64,000 bases of DNA from assembly GCF_019175285.1 (NCBI RefSeq), contig NC_056523.1, forward strand, positions 182,428,732 through 182,492,731, in the 5' to 3' direction. The notes beneath the pieces were generated by a model. That model was not told the DNA's origin. It worked only from the letters and a program-made list of their open reading frames with translations, and searched no databases. Shown here piece after piece: positions 38,801-48,200 of this stretch. Positions within the stretch are counted from its first letter, which is position 1, and every line of letters begins with the position of its first letter. This DNA comes from Sceloporus undulatus (lineage: Eukaryota; Chordata; Lepidosauria; Squamata; Phrynosomatidae). A program made the position numbers and the translations under genes.

Positions 38801-39660
38801 AAAAAGGAATTGACTTTCTTTCTTTCTTTCTTTTTCTGCTTTTCTACCATACAAGACTCAAAGCAGCAATGATTAGGCGGACAATGAGATCAGGCCTAGC
38901 GTAAAGGGTATGCAGAGTCTCTGTCATGTGGGTGGGAGACCATTTGGATCTAGATAGTAGGTCTCCTTGGATTGCTATTGTTCTTCTTCTGACTCTGCCC
39001 ACTGTTTCTTTCACAGGTCGGTTCAAGCAGGTCCAGACTCTGGCTGCAACGGCTGATGCATTCTTCTGTCTTTACTCATACGTGTCTAAGACCCCTGTGC
39101 AGAAGATTTCACCTGCCCACTTCTTCTGGGCCTTCCCTGAAATACCAGCTTTATGGAATGCTCCCTCCAGCCCTGAGTCTCTCACTCCACTCCAGCGCCT
39201 GCAAAGAGCTGTTTCCAGGATGTGTTTGTACACCTCACCCCGACAGAGTAGGCTCCCAGGGGTGTCTGAAATGCAAATTCCCGTGAGCCGCCTGGAACGG
39301 ATAGTGCAGGAAGTGATGGCAAAATCTCGCAAAGACAGGTTGGATGAGGCTCACACAGTGACTCCTGGAGACCCCTTCTCCCATACCAAAATGGAGAGTG
39401 CCTCTTCAAAATCAACCATGGCAGAGTCAACTCTTGTGGCTTCCCCCTGCTTCTGCTGTGAAGCTCAATCTAGGGAAAAGACCGATCTCATATTGCCGGG
39501 CCTACGGCAGTGGTTTACTTCTTGCACAAGTGGCACCAGCAGGGATGTTCCAGATCACGATGGCTATCAAGAACTCTTCCATTACAGTCATCTATCTCCA
39601 CCATCAGTTTCATTTCCAGATGAAAGCAGTGAGGACTCAGATGAAGAGTCTTCCGAGTAA
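20107..39660 (+). CDS. TESPA1: TESPA1, thymocyte-expressed positive selection-associated protein 1 (8 coding exons)
   Basis: TESPA1 is a cytosolic adaptor that binds the IP3 receptor and supports calcium signalling after T-cell receptor engagement; this role is known from mammals. Coding exons are 20107-20269, 25609-25651, 28499-28548, 30293-30346, 32461-32497, 34870-34968, 35863-36071 and 39017-39660. All introns are GT-AG, phases 1,2,1,1,2,2,1, and the sum is 1299 nt, exactly 433 codons (432 aa). The N-terminus has SSWERRKAW as in mammals. The KRAP/TESPA1 IP3R-binding region spans about residues 86-245 (SFEDDLTLGAEA, IPARFFSVPSQAKGIDF, FFCLYSYVSKTPVQK). The Phe pair reported to contact IP3R is present at 185-186. 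A Cys-rich patch (CFCC) and an acidic tail (DESSEDSDEESSE) follow. The protein is shorter than the roughly 520-residue human one, with the difference in the C-terminal half. The ATG follows an in-exon 13-nt 5'UTR, so upstream non-coding exons are expected. Confidence 0.96.
20797..20886 (+). mobile_element. tRNA-derived SINE, internally deleted
   Basis: The head 'ccagcacggtgtaatggttg' joins directly to the 3' end 'taagtcagaaacaacttgaa' and an ACAACAATAACAA tail. The middle is missing. Confidence 0.75.
20935..21260. mobile_element. GC-rich MITE-like insertion
   Basis: GC-rich, CpG-rich block in AT-rich flanks, from 'ggggcttgacagatgggcag' to about 'accagtctataccgggcct'. The style matches the blocks at 50290 and 61845, and the open frames on both strands reflect base composition only. 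Confidence 0.4.
22532..22747. mobile_element. Palindromic MITE, family 1
   Basis: Arms 'gctgaatctgcactgcaaac' and 'tttgcagtacagattcagc', with internal 'ctgggacctgtagtttgttg'. Confidence 0.75.
22905..23046 (+). mobile_element. tRNA-derived SINE, 3' part
   Basis: 'caaacctcctctgaacaaat' to 'aaagcacacaacaaag'; the head is absent. Confidence 0.65.
23768..23802. repeat. (CT)n(CA)n microsatellite
   Basis: A run of CT units followed at once by CA units. It lies in TESPA1 intron 1. Confidence 0.9.
24318..24872. repeat. Two overlapping inverted-repeat pairs
   Basis: Pair one: 24318-24395 and 24759-24840 are inverted copies (caagcacaatttggccttta; rev. comp. ends caaattgtgcttg). Pair two: 24481-24511 and 24838-24872 (gagcttatcgcacc; ggtgcaattagctc). 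The pairs cross rather than nest. CT, CA and GT microsatellites lie between. Probably one MITE that landed in another. Confidence 0.6.
25609..25651 (+). CDS. TESPA1: TESPA1 coding exon 2
   Basis: A 43-nt exon between 'tttcaaacag' and 'gtgagt'; enters phase 1, leaves phase 2. It encodes GISSDKIESWLEEC, matching the mammalian INKIEDWLQDC segment. Confidence 0.93.
26418..26615. mobile_element. Palindromic MITE, family 1, decayed
   Basis: Arms 'actacagaactaatgcaatt' and 'aactgcattaattctgtagt', with internal 'tcctgggatttgtagatgtg'. Confidence 0.7.
28499..28548 (+). CDS. TESPA1: TESPA1 coding exon 3
   Basis: A 50-nt exon between 'tttctttcag' and 'gtgagt'; phase 2 in, phase 1 out. It encodes SSSVEPLAESIPALLAC, a poorly conserved linker before the IP3R-binding region. 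Confidence 0.88.
29838..30062. mobile_element. Palindromic MITE, family 1
   Basis: Arms 'ggctgcatcaccactgcaga' and 'tctgcagagcagatgcagtc'. It lies in TESPA1 intron 3. Confidence 0.75.
30293..30346 (+). CDS. TESPA1: TESPA1 coding exon 4
   Basis: A 54-nt exon between 'tttcttttacag' and 'gtaagg'; phase 1 in and out. It encodes GSFSNRTSFEDDLTLGAE, the strongly conserved start of the IP3R-binding region. Confidence 0.95.
31050..32080 (+). mobile_element. Penelope-like retroelement, C-terminal endonuclease fragment
   Basis: The + strand encodes remnants of the GIY-YIG endonuclease end of a Penelope-like element (cysteine-containing CGQVYIGTT signature followed by an IKEHERH-type helix). The terminal sequence typical of this family follows (about 31985-32075). 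An inverted partial copy of the same region lies just upstream (about 31050-31375), an arrangement known for this family. It is a broken fossil and is 5'-truncated; several of its frames are interrupted. It sits in TESPA1 intron 4. Confidence 0.75.
32461..32497 (+). CDS. TESPA1: TESPA1 coding exon 5
   Basis: A 37-nt micro-exon between 'tttctttctag' and 'gtaagt'; phase 1 in, phase 2 out. It encodes AMLLLDKDRTES. Confidence 0.9.
32630..32872 (+). mobile_element. 5S rRNA-derived SINE
   Basis: 'gtctgatcttggaagctaag' and 'gtacttggatgggagactga', then body 'gagtattctttgcctaagaa' and tail 'cttgaaggtgcacacaca'. Good copy, in TESPA1 intron 5. Confidence 0.85.
32955..33058 (+). mobile_element. L2-like LINE tail
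   Basis: 'ttctaagccgctttgattgt' followed by 'agcgggatataaataaaag' and an ATTTT-rich end, the usual L2 3' terminus. A 32-38 bp stretch on either side ('gcccttttaaaaagcttgtt') is duplicated at about 32906 and 33053 and may be its target-site duplication. Confidence 0.65.
33180..33965. mobile_element. MITE-like element with TATAAGTYGA ends
   Basis: The ends 'gtatactcatgtataagttc' and 'catagataagttgacccagt' correspond to the copy at 63395-63800. About 500 bp of unrelated sequence lies between the shared ends. Confidence 0.5.
33975..34190 (-). mobile_element. tRNA-derived SINE
   Basis: Reverse-strand copy: 'tgtttgttgttgtgtaccta', 'caaacctatcatggggtttt', 'gtccaagatcacccagtggg'. The head end is decayed. 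Confidence 0.75.
34870..34968 (+). CDS. TESPA1: TESPA1 coding exon 6
   Basis: A 99-nt exon ending at 'gtaagt', phase 2 in and out. It encodes a Ser/Thr-rich segment ending STNKTSS, matching mammalian GTNKTSS. The acceptor is a tandem TAGCAG: use of the first AG would start the exon at 34867 and add one Ser without changing frame. Confidence 0.92.
35863..36071 (+). CDS. TESPA1: TESPA1 coding exon 7
   Basis: A 209-nt exon, phase 2 in, phase 1 out. It encodes SEVLDLCEADAETILCNLGF and then IPARFFSVPSQAKGIDFQLF, the best-conserved block of the family, including the Phe pair at residues 185-186. Confidence 0.97.
36195..36350 (+). mobile_element. CR1-like LINE 3' tail
   Basis: 'ggggattggactcaatggac', 'ggccccttccaattctagga' and an ATTCTATGA tail are typical of CR1/L3 3' ends. 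Located in TESPA1 intron 7. Confidence 0.6.
37380..37612. mobile_element. Palindromic MITE, family 2
   Basis: Ends GGCCTGTTACAGACTGCCAA and TTGGCAGTCTGTAACAGGCC are perfect inverted copies. TCA on both sides (37377-37379, 37613-37615) is a 3-bp target duplication. Confidence 0.88.
39017..39660 (+). CDS. TESPA1: TESPA1 coding exon 8 (terminal)
   Basis: The acceptor 'tttctttcacag' ends at 39016. It encodes SRFKQVQTLAATADAFFC onward to the acidic C-terminus and TAA at 39658-39660. The 644-nt coding part covers half of the protein. Confidence 0.95.
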
Positions 39661-40570
39661 ACAGAAAAGGGCTCTGCTGGAAAGGAAGACTACATGGACT
39701 CCTTACCAGAGTTGGTATAACATTACAGCTCAGAGAGGGAGAGCAGTGAGCCAGAAAGCTGATGGATGAGAGGTCACTTAAGCAATGAACTCAGTGGCAG
39801 GACAATGTGTGCACTTCAGGCATAGCTTTAGCCCTTCATTTGCACTAGGCTAGGCCAACCTTAATGTAAAAGCTATGGAAAGAGTGTTGGAGAAGCTGTT
39901 AGGATTGCTGAAAGAAACATGTAAATGCTGAATGCTATTATTGGTTTAAATGGTTTTGGGGACACAGACCCCAGAGGTTACCCACCATTTTGAATGGTAG
40001 GGAACTTAGATAATGCTTCAGAAATAGAAATGTGAGAAGCTGACTCATAGTGCACCTGATCACTGGTCATTTTAGCTTTCTGCTGTCTACTTTCAACTGA
40101 CCATGCTAGAGGTCAAATCATGAGCCTTCTGCATGCGAGGCATGTATTTTTGCCATTGATCTTTTAATCACCAATATCATCAAGGCTCTTGAAAATATTG
40201 TTCCAGCACTCTAGGGAGGCAGAGGTTGGCAGCTGTACATAGAATCAGCTTTCTTGATTCAAGGAGGCAGAGAACAGTAGACAAAGTTCCTAGCACTACA
40301 GTTGTTTCAGGGGTGGCGAACATATTAAACAACAGAAGTTGCTCAGGTGGGGACAGTGAGGGACGCTGTAGAATTCAGGGTGGATTTTGTTTACTTTTTC
40401 CAAAGAAAGACAGCTCTTTAGAATGCCTTCGATGTGCTATGCTCTTCTGCCAAAGGAACTTGGTTCATTTATACTTTTCTAAAAATAGTTTTGAGAATAT
40501 TAATATACCTTTACTTTTTCATGATTATTTAAACATTCCCTGAAAAAATAAAGTTTTCTCATTTCTTTGA
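39661..40570 (+). promoter_or_regulatory. TESPA1: TESPA1 3'UTR with poly(A) signal
   Basis: From the stop codon the sequence is free of recognisable repeats up to an AATAAA at 40547-40552, followed by a T-rich stretch. This is the most likely transcript end. Confidence 0.8.
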
Positions 40571-40811
40571 ATTACTATTGGGCACCTTCACTGTCAACTT
40601 TATTTATCAACACCTGTGGTGATGTGGATTATGTGTGATCCAGCATGGTGATGTCATTCCATTCACTATATGATCCCTGTTTGGCTTTGGGGTATGGGCA
40701 ATTTTGGGGTAAGGAAACAGGAGCAGTTGCAGCAAAGGAAAAGACAGCACTCAGTGAGGCTGGGGAACATATCAATATTCAGACAGCCAACAGTGCAATC
40801 CTATATAAGTC

Positions 40812-40972
40812 TGTGAAGTCAAAGGCTTTCATGGCCGGCATCCTTAGTTTTTGGTGTGTTTTTCAGGCTATTATGCCATGTTCTAGAAGAGTTTATTCCT
40901 GATGTTTCGTTAGCATCTGTGGCTGGCATCTTCAGAAAAATCTCCAAAACCCCCACAAAAAACTATATAAGT
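40812..40972 (-). mobile_element. Penelope-like element terminal fragment
   Basis: 'ggctttcatggccggcatcc' and 'ctgatgtttcgttagcatct' match the ends of the element at 31050 and the foldback at 18243. Terminal piece only, a fossil. Confidence 0.6.
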
Positions 40973-41027
40973 CTACTGAAGCAAGACACATTATGTTCTC
41001 TGTTGCCTATTCTGTAAGTACTCTGTG

Positions 41028-41224
41028 GGTGAATCCACACAGTAGAAATATTGCTGTTTAATACCACTTTATGTGCTACATCCTATGCAGTCCTGCGATG
41101 TGTAGTTTTACAGGGTCTTTAGGCTTCTGTGCCAAAACTACAAATCCAAAGATTCTGTAGGATGGAGCCATGGCAGTTAAAGTGGCATCTAACTCCATTA
41201 TTTTTGCAGTGTAGATGCACCCCT
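41028..41224. mobile_element. Palindromic MITE, family 1
   Basis: Arms 'gtgaatccacacagtagaaa' and 'ttttgcagtgtagatgcacc', with the usual 'aactacaaatccaaagattc' core. Confidence 0.7.
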
Positions 41225-42028
41225 GTATACACTTGCATGGGATGAGAGTAACTTCATTGAATTCAATGGGCATTACTTTTGAATAGAAATACATATTTGT
41301 GCTGTAAATTTGGGGAGGGGGCAAATAGTTTCTATTTTTCTAAAACTGTCAATTATGACCAAAATAAATTTGAAATTGGAAATATTAGCGGGGCTGATCT
41401 AGCTGCTTTTTCCCCCCAATGAAAGGGTGAATTTATATGGCCCATTTTATACTTAATCATGGAAGGGTAAATTCTACTGTCATGGCTTTTTAGTTTGTAT
41501 ACTTGTTGGTTCGGGCTTTACTTTATTTGCCTGTGCTGAAAAACTGCTAAGAAAAATATATCATAATTTTTAATCACCATTCCCTATTCATCTCTCCTTT
41601 GAGGAATATAGAGCGATGGCGGTACCAGTGTCTGTGTCAGTCCAGACCTTAAAGGAGCTATCCAAAGTCAACTGTTTCTTCCAAATAGGGGGAAATGCCA
41701 CCACAAAAGTGGATTCAGCACCCCCATTGACATGGGTTCTACCAGTAGAAACACATAAAACAAGTTGTCTGGCATGGCTCAACACTCCTAACAAATTACA
41801 TGGGGATTATGAACTGCGTGTGACCAGCCAGAGAGAGGATCTGATTTTTCATACAGGTCTTCTCGGAGTTTTAAAGTCGGCTACAATGACACTGTCATTC
41901 ATAACACTGGCCTTGGTTTTTGGAAGCATTCTCCATTTGAACATGATGCATGAAAGGTGGGAGAAGGGAAAGTAAAAGCAAGCATGTTCCTCAAAAAAAA
42001 TTTTTTTTTGGCTGCATCTAATCTCTAC

Positions 42029-42034
42029 TTTATT
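42029..42034 (-). promoter_or_regulatory. SSP1 poly(A) signal
   Basis: AATAAA on the - strand, 88 nt after the stop codon. The context 'taataaagtagagattag' closely resembles SSP3's 'taataaaaaactagagatta', one of the signs that the genes are related. Confidence 0.8.
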
Positions 42035-42121
42035 AGTGTTGCCATCCAGCTTCATCTGCAAATTGCCCATCCAAGGACTCAGTTTCAGGCCAGGTAAATT
42101 CTTCTGGCTGCCCCAATCCTA

Positions 42122-42246
42122 TTAGCGTCCCATTAATCCACCACCTAGAAAACCACTGCTTCCACCACCAAATAATCCACTCAGCAGACCACCCAGCAGA
42201 CGTTCAGCATTGCCATGGTTGTGGTGAGCCTCACGATTTCCTGCAG
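42122..42246 (-). CDS. SSP1 exon 2 (mature peptide)
   Basis: The acceptor lies after a (CT)n tract: CTCTCCAG|CTGCAG|GAAATC. Using the first AG adds Ala-Ala, using the second starts directly at Gly; both keep the frame. Stop TAA at 42124-42122. The polypyrimidine tract is itself a CT microsatellite (42249-42280 as GA on the + strand). Confidence 0.82.
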
Positions 42247-42248
42247 CT

Positions 42249-42279
<31 letters not shown>

Positions 42280-45200
42280 TGGCTTGTGTGGCAGGAGCTG
42301 CTTTCAGAAATGCTACAACTCATGAATATTTAGCAATGTGTGACAAAAGGCCTGCCTGAGGTTTTTACATGAATTTCATTCCTTCAGATTTTTCATAGTG
42401 TTTATCCTGGAGAAATGGACACCAAGTAGCAAAATCCTCTGCTCTGTAAAATAAATATTTGCTCCTAGTCTGCACAAGCTAAGGAAATAAGAAGGCTTTG
42501 ATGGAACAGTGGACTCTTTCCTCTTCTCTAGAAGAGAAGCTGGAAGATGAGAAGGTGTGTGAACCCCTGATGGCATTACTAGGTCCTGTCCCATTTGCAA
42601 GTGTGCCCAGGGGAGGACCATGTGGCCCTCCAGATATTGTTGGACTGCAGTTTCCATCCACCCTAGCCAACATAGCGTCATTGGTGAGAGACTGAGGGAG
42701 ATGGGATTCAACATCTGGAGTGCCACATGTTCCCTGTCTCTGCCTTGGACGAATGCTCCAGTGCTTGGAGGATCCCTTTAACTTTTATGGGCAACAGCCA
42801 CTGATCAATTCATCCTACAGATTTAGCTAGCATAGAATCGTAGAGTTGGAAGAGACCACAAGGGCCATCCAGTCCAACCCCCTGCCATGCAGGAAATCTC
42901 AGTCAAAGTATACCTGACAGATGGCCATCCAGCCTCTTTTTAAAGACCTCCAAAGAAGGAGACTCCACTACACTCTGAGGGAGTTTGTTCCACTGTCGAA
43001 CAGCCCTTACTGTCAGGAAGCTCCTCCTAATGTTGAGGTAGAATCTCTTTTCCTGTAGCTTGCATCCATTGTTCTGGGTCCTAGTCTCTGGAGCAGCAGA
43101 AAATAAGCTTGCTCCCTCCCCAATATGACATCCCTTCAAATATTTAAACAGAGCTACCATATCACCTCTTAACCTTCTCTTCTCCAGGCTAAACATCCCC
43201 ATCTCCCTAGGTCATTTCTCATAGGACATGGTTTCCAGGCCCTTCACCATTTTAGTCACCCTCCTTTGACACACTCCAGTTTCTCAATGTCCTTTTTTTT
43301 ATTGTGGTGCCCAGAACTGGAAACAGTATTCCAGGTGGGGCCTGACCAAAGCAGAATACACTGGCACTATTACTTCCTTTGATCTAGACACTATACCTTT
43401 TTCCGTTTTAAGTGCAGTACCTTACATTTCTCCCTGCTGAAGTTCATTTTGTTAGCTTTGGCCCAACTTTCCAGTTTATTCAGGTCATTTTGAATTTTGA
43501 TCTTGTCCTCTGGGGTGTTAGCTACTCCTCCTAATTTGGTGTCATCTGCAAATTTGATGAGTATCCCCCCAAATTCTGTCATCCAAGTTATTGATAAAGA
43601 TGTTGAATAGCACTGGGACCAGGACAGAACCCTGTGGCACACCACTGTGGCATAGCCAATGGTGAGGTATTCAAGGAAATGCAGTTCAATAAGATCTGGA
43701 GGACTGTATTTCTTCCCCATCCGTATATCATGTATATCACCATGTGTCCACGGTGACCTGCCATATTCCTCCTAGAATTAACCACAAAATGGTACACAGA
43801 CACAAAATGTGAAACTGGAAAAGCATTCAGTCAAAAATTGCACTATTCTAACACCAGTAAGGAAGTGATTCTGTCTCCCTACCCTGATGTGGGTAGTCCT
43901 GAACAAATGGACTTCAAAGAGAGAAGTACAAAATCATTGAGCAGCAATACATCAGGAGAGCTGACTTTTTCCCTGTGGTCTGAACAGGTCTTTTTAAAAA
44001 TATATAATAACACTGAATGTGTCAATCAGCTCACCAATGCAATGGCTATGATGATATCATCCAACATTTTATTTACCCAGATATTTACTCTTAGGTTTCT
44101 ACTGCCACCAGCCACAGATGCTGGCGAAATGTCAGGAATAAACTCTTCTAGAACTTGGCCACATAGCCCAAAAACCCCACAAAAAACTATAATCTACTAA
44201 CATAGTTTACAATCCCCACTTCACCTATACCTAAGCATGTGGATCCAAATGCATCAACTGAGTTCCACTTTGTATGTCTAACAAAGTGTTCCTGAAAATA
44301 TAAGAAAACCTGCACAGACATCCCTTTTCATATTTTTAGTGTAGAAACAATGTAAAGGGCCCATTGCAGTGGGAGTAAACATGCCAGTTATGGTTACTAG
44401 GTAGACTGCTCTCCCTTCATAACGGTATAAATAACAGAGGAACAGAAGAACGTTGCTTGCATGGAAACACACAAACACATGGAGTAGTTCCTGCAGCAAA
44501 GGAATCCCATGTACTGCATATCCCTGGGCACCCCGACTCTGTGCTCCTCATAGGTGAGACAAACATTTAACAAGAGAATGAACCTTTGTATCCCAAGATA
44601 CTTACAGGAAGCATGGCGATTTTGTTCTTGCTCTAAAGAGGGAAAGAAGGGAAAAATCAGAGTTGGCTCAAGCTGTTTTCTCTCTTCAGAAAATCAGCTT
44701 GCCTGTTCTCTACTGGGATGGGCCATCAGTGGTAAACTGAATTCCCCTTTCAGGGGGTTCCTTGCTTCCATCCCTGTTCCATAAAACTGGATAATCTTTT
44801 TATCCTGCTCTCTCTTTCTCCTTCTCCCATACACACACCCACACACCCACATCCACACCCACACTCAGTACCTCCTGGATGATCCCCTTATACTGACATC
44901 AGTGCCTCCATTCTAGTGTCTCTCACCTATACTATTAGGGCTGTTCAGTGAAACCTGACAGATGGCAGGAATGTGCCTAATCTGCAAGGGCAACAAATGT
45001 CTTCTGAAAATTCTTCTTTTCTGACTCTAGGTCCCAGCTGTAGTGACAGCGCTTCAAATAACTGCAGATGAACATGTCCAGCTACCGTTTTTTAAAAAAT
45101 TGATTTTTATAAAATGAAACAAAAAACAACAACAACAACACTGTTTTCTTCTATCTCTACAATATACAATTCATTCTTGCCTTTACATTTACAATCAAAT

Positions 45201-46082
45201 CCCCCTTCCTCCTATCCTAAATTTCCAATGATGTTGTATCTATCTACTTTTTGAAATGTTTTTTCTATTGCTTTATAATATTCTTGCTATTCTACATCTT
45301 TCTATTGGTTTGTCAGTATTCTTCTCATCGGAATACAGATTTTTTCTTTGTCTATAATGTACATATAGTCTATACATATATATCAATGAACATATATACT
45401 GTTTTTAAATTAAAATATTCTTATCTGTATGCCAACTCCAATATTATTTCTTCTCCCCTTCAATATCCATATTCAAACTTGTTCTGTTAACTTGTGAGAC
45501 TTATAACTGCCAATTCACCCCATTTCTCTCTCCAAATTAATCTGTTTTTCATGTTTATCTGATTCTAGAGAGGAAAAAATGAGAAAGTTCAGAGTCTGCG
45601 GCTTTCATGGCTCATTGGTATCCAAGGCAAATTCATTTTGCTCCCTTAATTACATCTGTTTCCTTATTGAAGTGAGAAGTGGTATATAATCTCCTCCAAG
45701 TTCTTGTCTGATTGCATCCATCCTTTTGTTCTATTTAAATGAATGGAAGAAAGGAAAAGGTTGCACTCAACTAATGAAATTCCATATATTATCCCTTATA
45801 GGAGAAGAGACCTCTACTTGAGCTTTTAGGGTATTGCTGTCAAATAACAAAATATTAGACAAAATATGCCAGTGGTCTGACTCTTGATAAGACATCTTGA
45901 GAGATATGTTGGCTCATGTAACTGAGCTGCTGTCGAGTTTTCATAGTCTTATTGATGTCAAGCCAGTTCTGGGAGGAGCTGCCTAATCCTCACAGGCTGA
46001 AAAGTATGAATGTCACCAACTGACCTGCAGAAACCAAGGCAAAGGTGAACCCGGCCAACACAAGGAGGACCCAAATCTTCAT
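42122..46082 (-). CDS. SSP1: small secreted Gly/Leu-rich peptide gene (2 exons)
   Basis: I do not recognise a named family. Exon 1 is 46082-46025 and exon 2 is 42246-42122; the 3778-bp intron is GT-AG in phase 1. The 60-aa product starts with a signal peptide [19 protein letters not shown]; the mature part is 41 aa: [20 protein letters not shown], then a Gly/Leu/Ser/Phe-rich tail ending GLMGR and TAA. There is no Cys. The core [11 protein letters not shown] is shared with SSP2 (GNAER repeats) and SSP3 (RRILGGLLG tail), which fixes both strand and frame. The gene is convergent with TESPA1 and has a TATA box and a poly(A) signal at sensible distances. A short cationic, glycine-leucine-rich secreted peptide suggests a membrane-active or surface-coating role, but that is a guess. 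The long intron contains CR1 and Penelope-like fragments. Confidence 0.82.
42249..42280. repeat. (GA)n microsatellite forming a splice polypyrimidine tract
   Basis: On the - strand this is (CT)n and sits directly before the SSP1 exon 2 acceptor, so length changes could affect splicing. Confidence 0.85.
42831..43650 (-). mobile_element. CR1 LINE, 3' part
   Basis: On the - strand the 5' part encodes the reverse transcriptase block with [10 protein letters not shown] and KVLHL, and the 3' part encodes the ORF2 C-terminus ([37 protein letters not shown]), ending in the CR1 3' tail 'gttggactggatggcccttg'-like sequence. The interval between the two coding blocks is displaced and out of register, so the copy is rearranged and inactive. 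It lies inside the SSP1 intron. Confidence 0.9.
44100..44192 (+). mobile_element. Penelope-like element terminal fragment
   Basis: 'agccacagatgctggcgaaa' and 'aataaactcttctagaactt' match the 3' terminal sequence of the element at 31050. Fossil. Confidence 0.65.
46025..46082 (-). CDS. SSP1 exon 1 (signal peptide)
   Basis: ATG at 46082-46080 (+ strand CAT). It encodes 19 residues ending LVSA plus the first base of the next codon; donor GCAG|GTCAGT. Hydrophobic core [13 protein letters not shown]. Confidence 0.85.
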
Positions 46083-46168
46083 GATCGCTAATGTTGAGAG
46101 ACCTTCAAAAGAAACTGATGGAGAGAAGTGAGCTGAGCACTGCAGTGCCTGATGAAAGTTTCTCTCCC

Positions 46169-46174
46169 TTATAA
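46169..46174 (-). promoter_or_regulatory. SSP1 TATA box
   Basis: TTATAA lies in - strand 'atggttataagggagagaaa', about 90 nt before the ATG, with GATTGG (inverted CCAAT) about 20 nt further upstream. Spacing fits a start near 46140 and a 55-60 nt leader. Confidence 0.6.
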
Positions 46175-46814
46175 CCATACAAAACACCAATCAAAAGTGT
46201 TGGCAGAGCTGACACCACACTATAAAGGGATTAGAAAACAAGCACACCCTTTAATGAAAATGCATACAATTGGCACCAAGGGATGAGAAAGCCTGTGATA
46301 AACCTATGCAACATGGCACAGATCATGATGTAATGGAAAAGTGCTTATACTATCACTCACTAATAAGTTTCAAGACACTTTCCCACAAGTGGGGAAAAAC
46401 TACAACAACACATAATATAAACACTTTCCAAGGGAGCACTCTGACTTTAAGATTCCTGCCACTGAAGACCAGAGTTAAAGGACCTGGCCCTGAGGTCTGG
46501 GGCGCCTAGGTTGGGACATAAGGTCTTTGAAAACTGCATGCTTCTTGAATGTAAGGAAACCCTGATTAGGAGAACACTAGAGTGAGGAGAATGTTTGCAG
46601 TTCAAAACTCATTTCAAATAAAATTCATACACAGTATCTTTTTTTGTACAGAATAATTCATGAACTGTGAACAGTCTTTAATAACTGCACAGTTTTCCAA
46701 GACTTCCTCACAGGAGAAAAATTGCTAGAGTTATGAATTGCTTCATAATGATTATGAATTACATAAATATAATTATAGATAATATAATTATTGTGAATAA
46801 TTATGATAAAATTA

Positions 46815-47037
46815 GATAGAGCCCTGGGGGTACAGTACTTAAATGCTGGTACTGCAGCCAAAATGTTTTGAGTTCGATCCTGCAGGGTTCCAGGTTGACA
46901 TAACCTTCCACACTTTCGTAGGTCAGTAAAATGAGTACCTAGCTTGTTGGGAGCAATTGGCTAATACATTGTAAACCGTTTATGAGTGCTAAGCAATATA
47001 ACACAGTATAAAATTCTAAGGGCTATTGCTATTGCTT
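46815..47037 (+). mobile_element. tRNA-derived SINE with L2-like tail
   Basis: 'gagccctgggggtacagtac', 'aaaatgagtacctagcttgt' and 'attgtaaaccgtttatgagt'; moderately decayed. Confidence 0.75.
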
Positions 47038-47379
47038 CTTTAGAGAACAAAATTAATGAAAAATTACATACCAATTTTGCAGTTCCTCGCTTGTTCCAGA
47101 ATGTCTCCCTTTCCAGCTCCACCTTTCATTAGAGGTGGAGAATGAATTGTTGAATAGTGAATGGATCCAGATCCTGACTGTGTGAGTGGAAAATATAGGA
47201 TATAGTTTCCCCCCATATATTTATGGCATAAGAACACAGGGCTGTGCTGGAACAAATGGAAAAGCCCGATCTAGCATCCTGTTCACACAGTGGCCCACTT
47301 GTTGTCAATAAGAAATTAACAAGAAGGACTTGAGTGCAACAGGACCCTCTTAACATACGTTCCTTAGCAACTGAATGGA

Positions 47380-47530
47380 ACTGGTGGAGTCTCTTTCTTT
47401 GGAGGTTTTTCAACAGAGGCTGGATGGCCCATCAGTTAGCAGTGCTGTGATTGTGTATTCCTGCACGACATGAGGTTGGGCTGGATGACCCTTGTAGTCT
47501 CTTCCAACTCTATAATGCTATTATTCTCTG
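47380..47530 (+). mobile_element. CR1 LINE 3' tail
   Basis: 'tttcaacagaggctggatgg', 'gttgggctggatgacccttg', 'ctcttccaactctataatgc' and an ATTCTCTG-type tail. Confidence 0.8.
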
Positions 47531-47694
47531 ATTCTCTGTCTGATACTTAAGTTAACTATAGACATCATAACCTTGAATCTGTTTAGAGGTTCTAGCAAGG
47601 GAGAGCAGCCTTGACTCAATAGTGGTACATTTTTTCTATCTGGGATAGTGCAAGAGGGAGGAATGGAAGAATCTATTACAGCCTATAAAGACAA

Positions 47695-47955
47695 GGTTGG
47701 CGGCAGTTACCCAGAGGACCTTTTCTTCTACTGCTCCCAGATTATGAAATGGCCTGTTGGAAGAGATCCATCATATCACTAGCTTGGACAGCTTCAAAAA
47801 GGCTGTCCAAAGGGATCTCTTCAGGCAGGCCTTTCTGTGGAGGCTGGATGGCAATCTGTTGGGGATGCTTTGATTGAGATTCCTGCATGGCAGGGGGTTG
47901 GACTGGCTGGTCCTAGCGGTCTCTTCCAACTCTACAATTCTATGATTCTATGAAA
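47695..47955 (+). mobile_element. CR1/L2-like LINE 3' fragment
   Basis: Ends in 'tcctgcatggcagggggttg', 'ctcttccaactctacaattc' and (ATTCTATG)n, the CR1 terminus. The 5' part resembles an L2-type ORF2 C-terminus. Confidence 0.7.
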
Positions 47956-47984
47956 CTAGGTCACCCATTGTACTGACCATCACA

Positions 47985-48153
47985 CTGAATATCCTGTAAC
48001 CCTGTTACCTGTCTCTGTTTATTTTAATTGATTATTTTAATGCTTAAATATGCTTAAATGATGTTTTAGGGGAGGAAGGGACTAATTGGGATTAATGTTG
48101 AATTTTTATTGTAAGCCGCCTCGATCCTGGACCAAGAGGCAGTGTAAAAATAA

Positions 48154-48199
<46 letters not shown>
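47985..48199 (+). mobile_element. L2-like LINE tail with (ATT)n
   Basis: 'tattgtaagccgcctcgatc' and 'gcagtgtaaaaataaattat' lead into about 15 ATT units (48154-48199). Confidence 0.8.

Positions 48200-48200
<1 letters not shown>

Larger units (their letters stand above)
40571..42028. other. Intergenic gap between convergent TESPA1 and SSP1
   Basis: About 1.5 kb between the two poly(A) sites, holding a Penelope-like fragment, a family-1 MITE and unassigned AT-rich DNA. No coding exon seen. Confidence 0.7.

Noticed and set aside
42903-43202. Host gene encoding [17 protein letters not shown]...
   Set aside because: This is the well-known C-terminus of CR1 ORF2.
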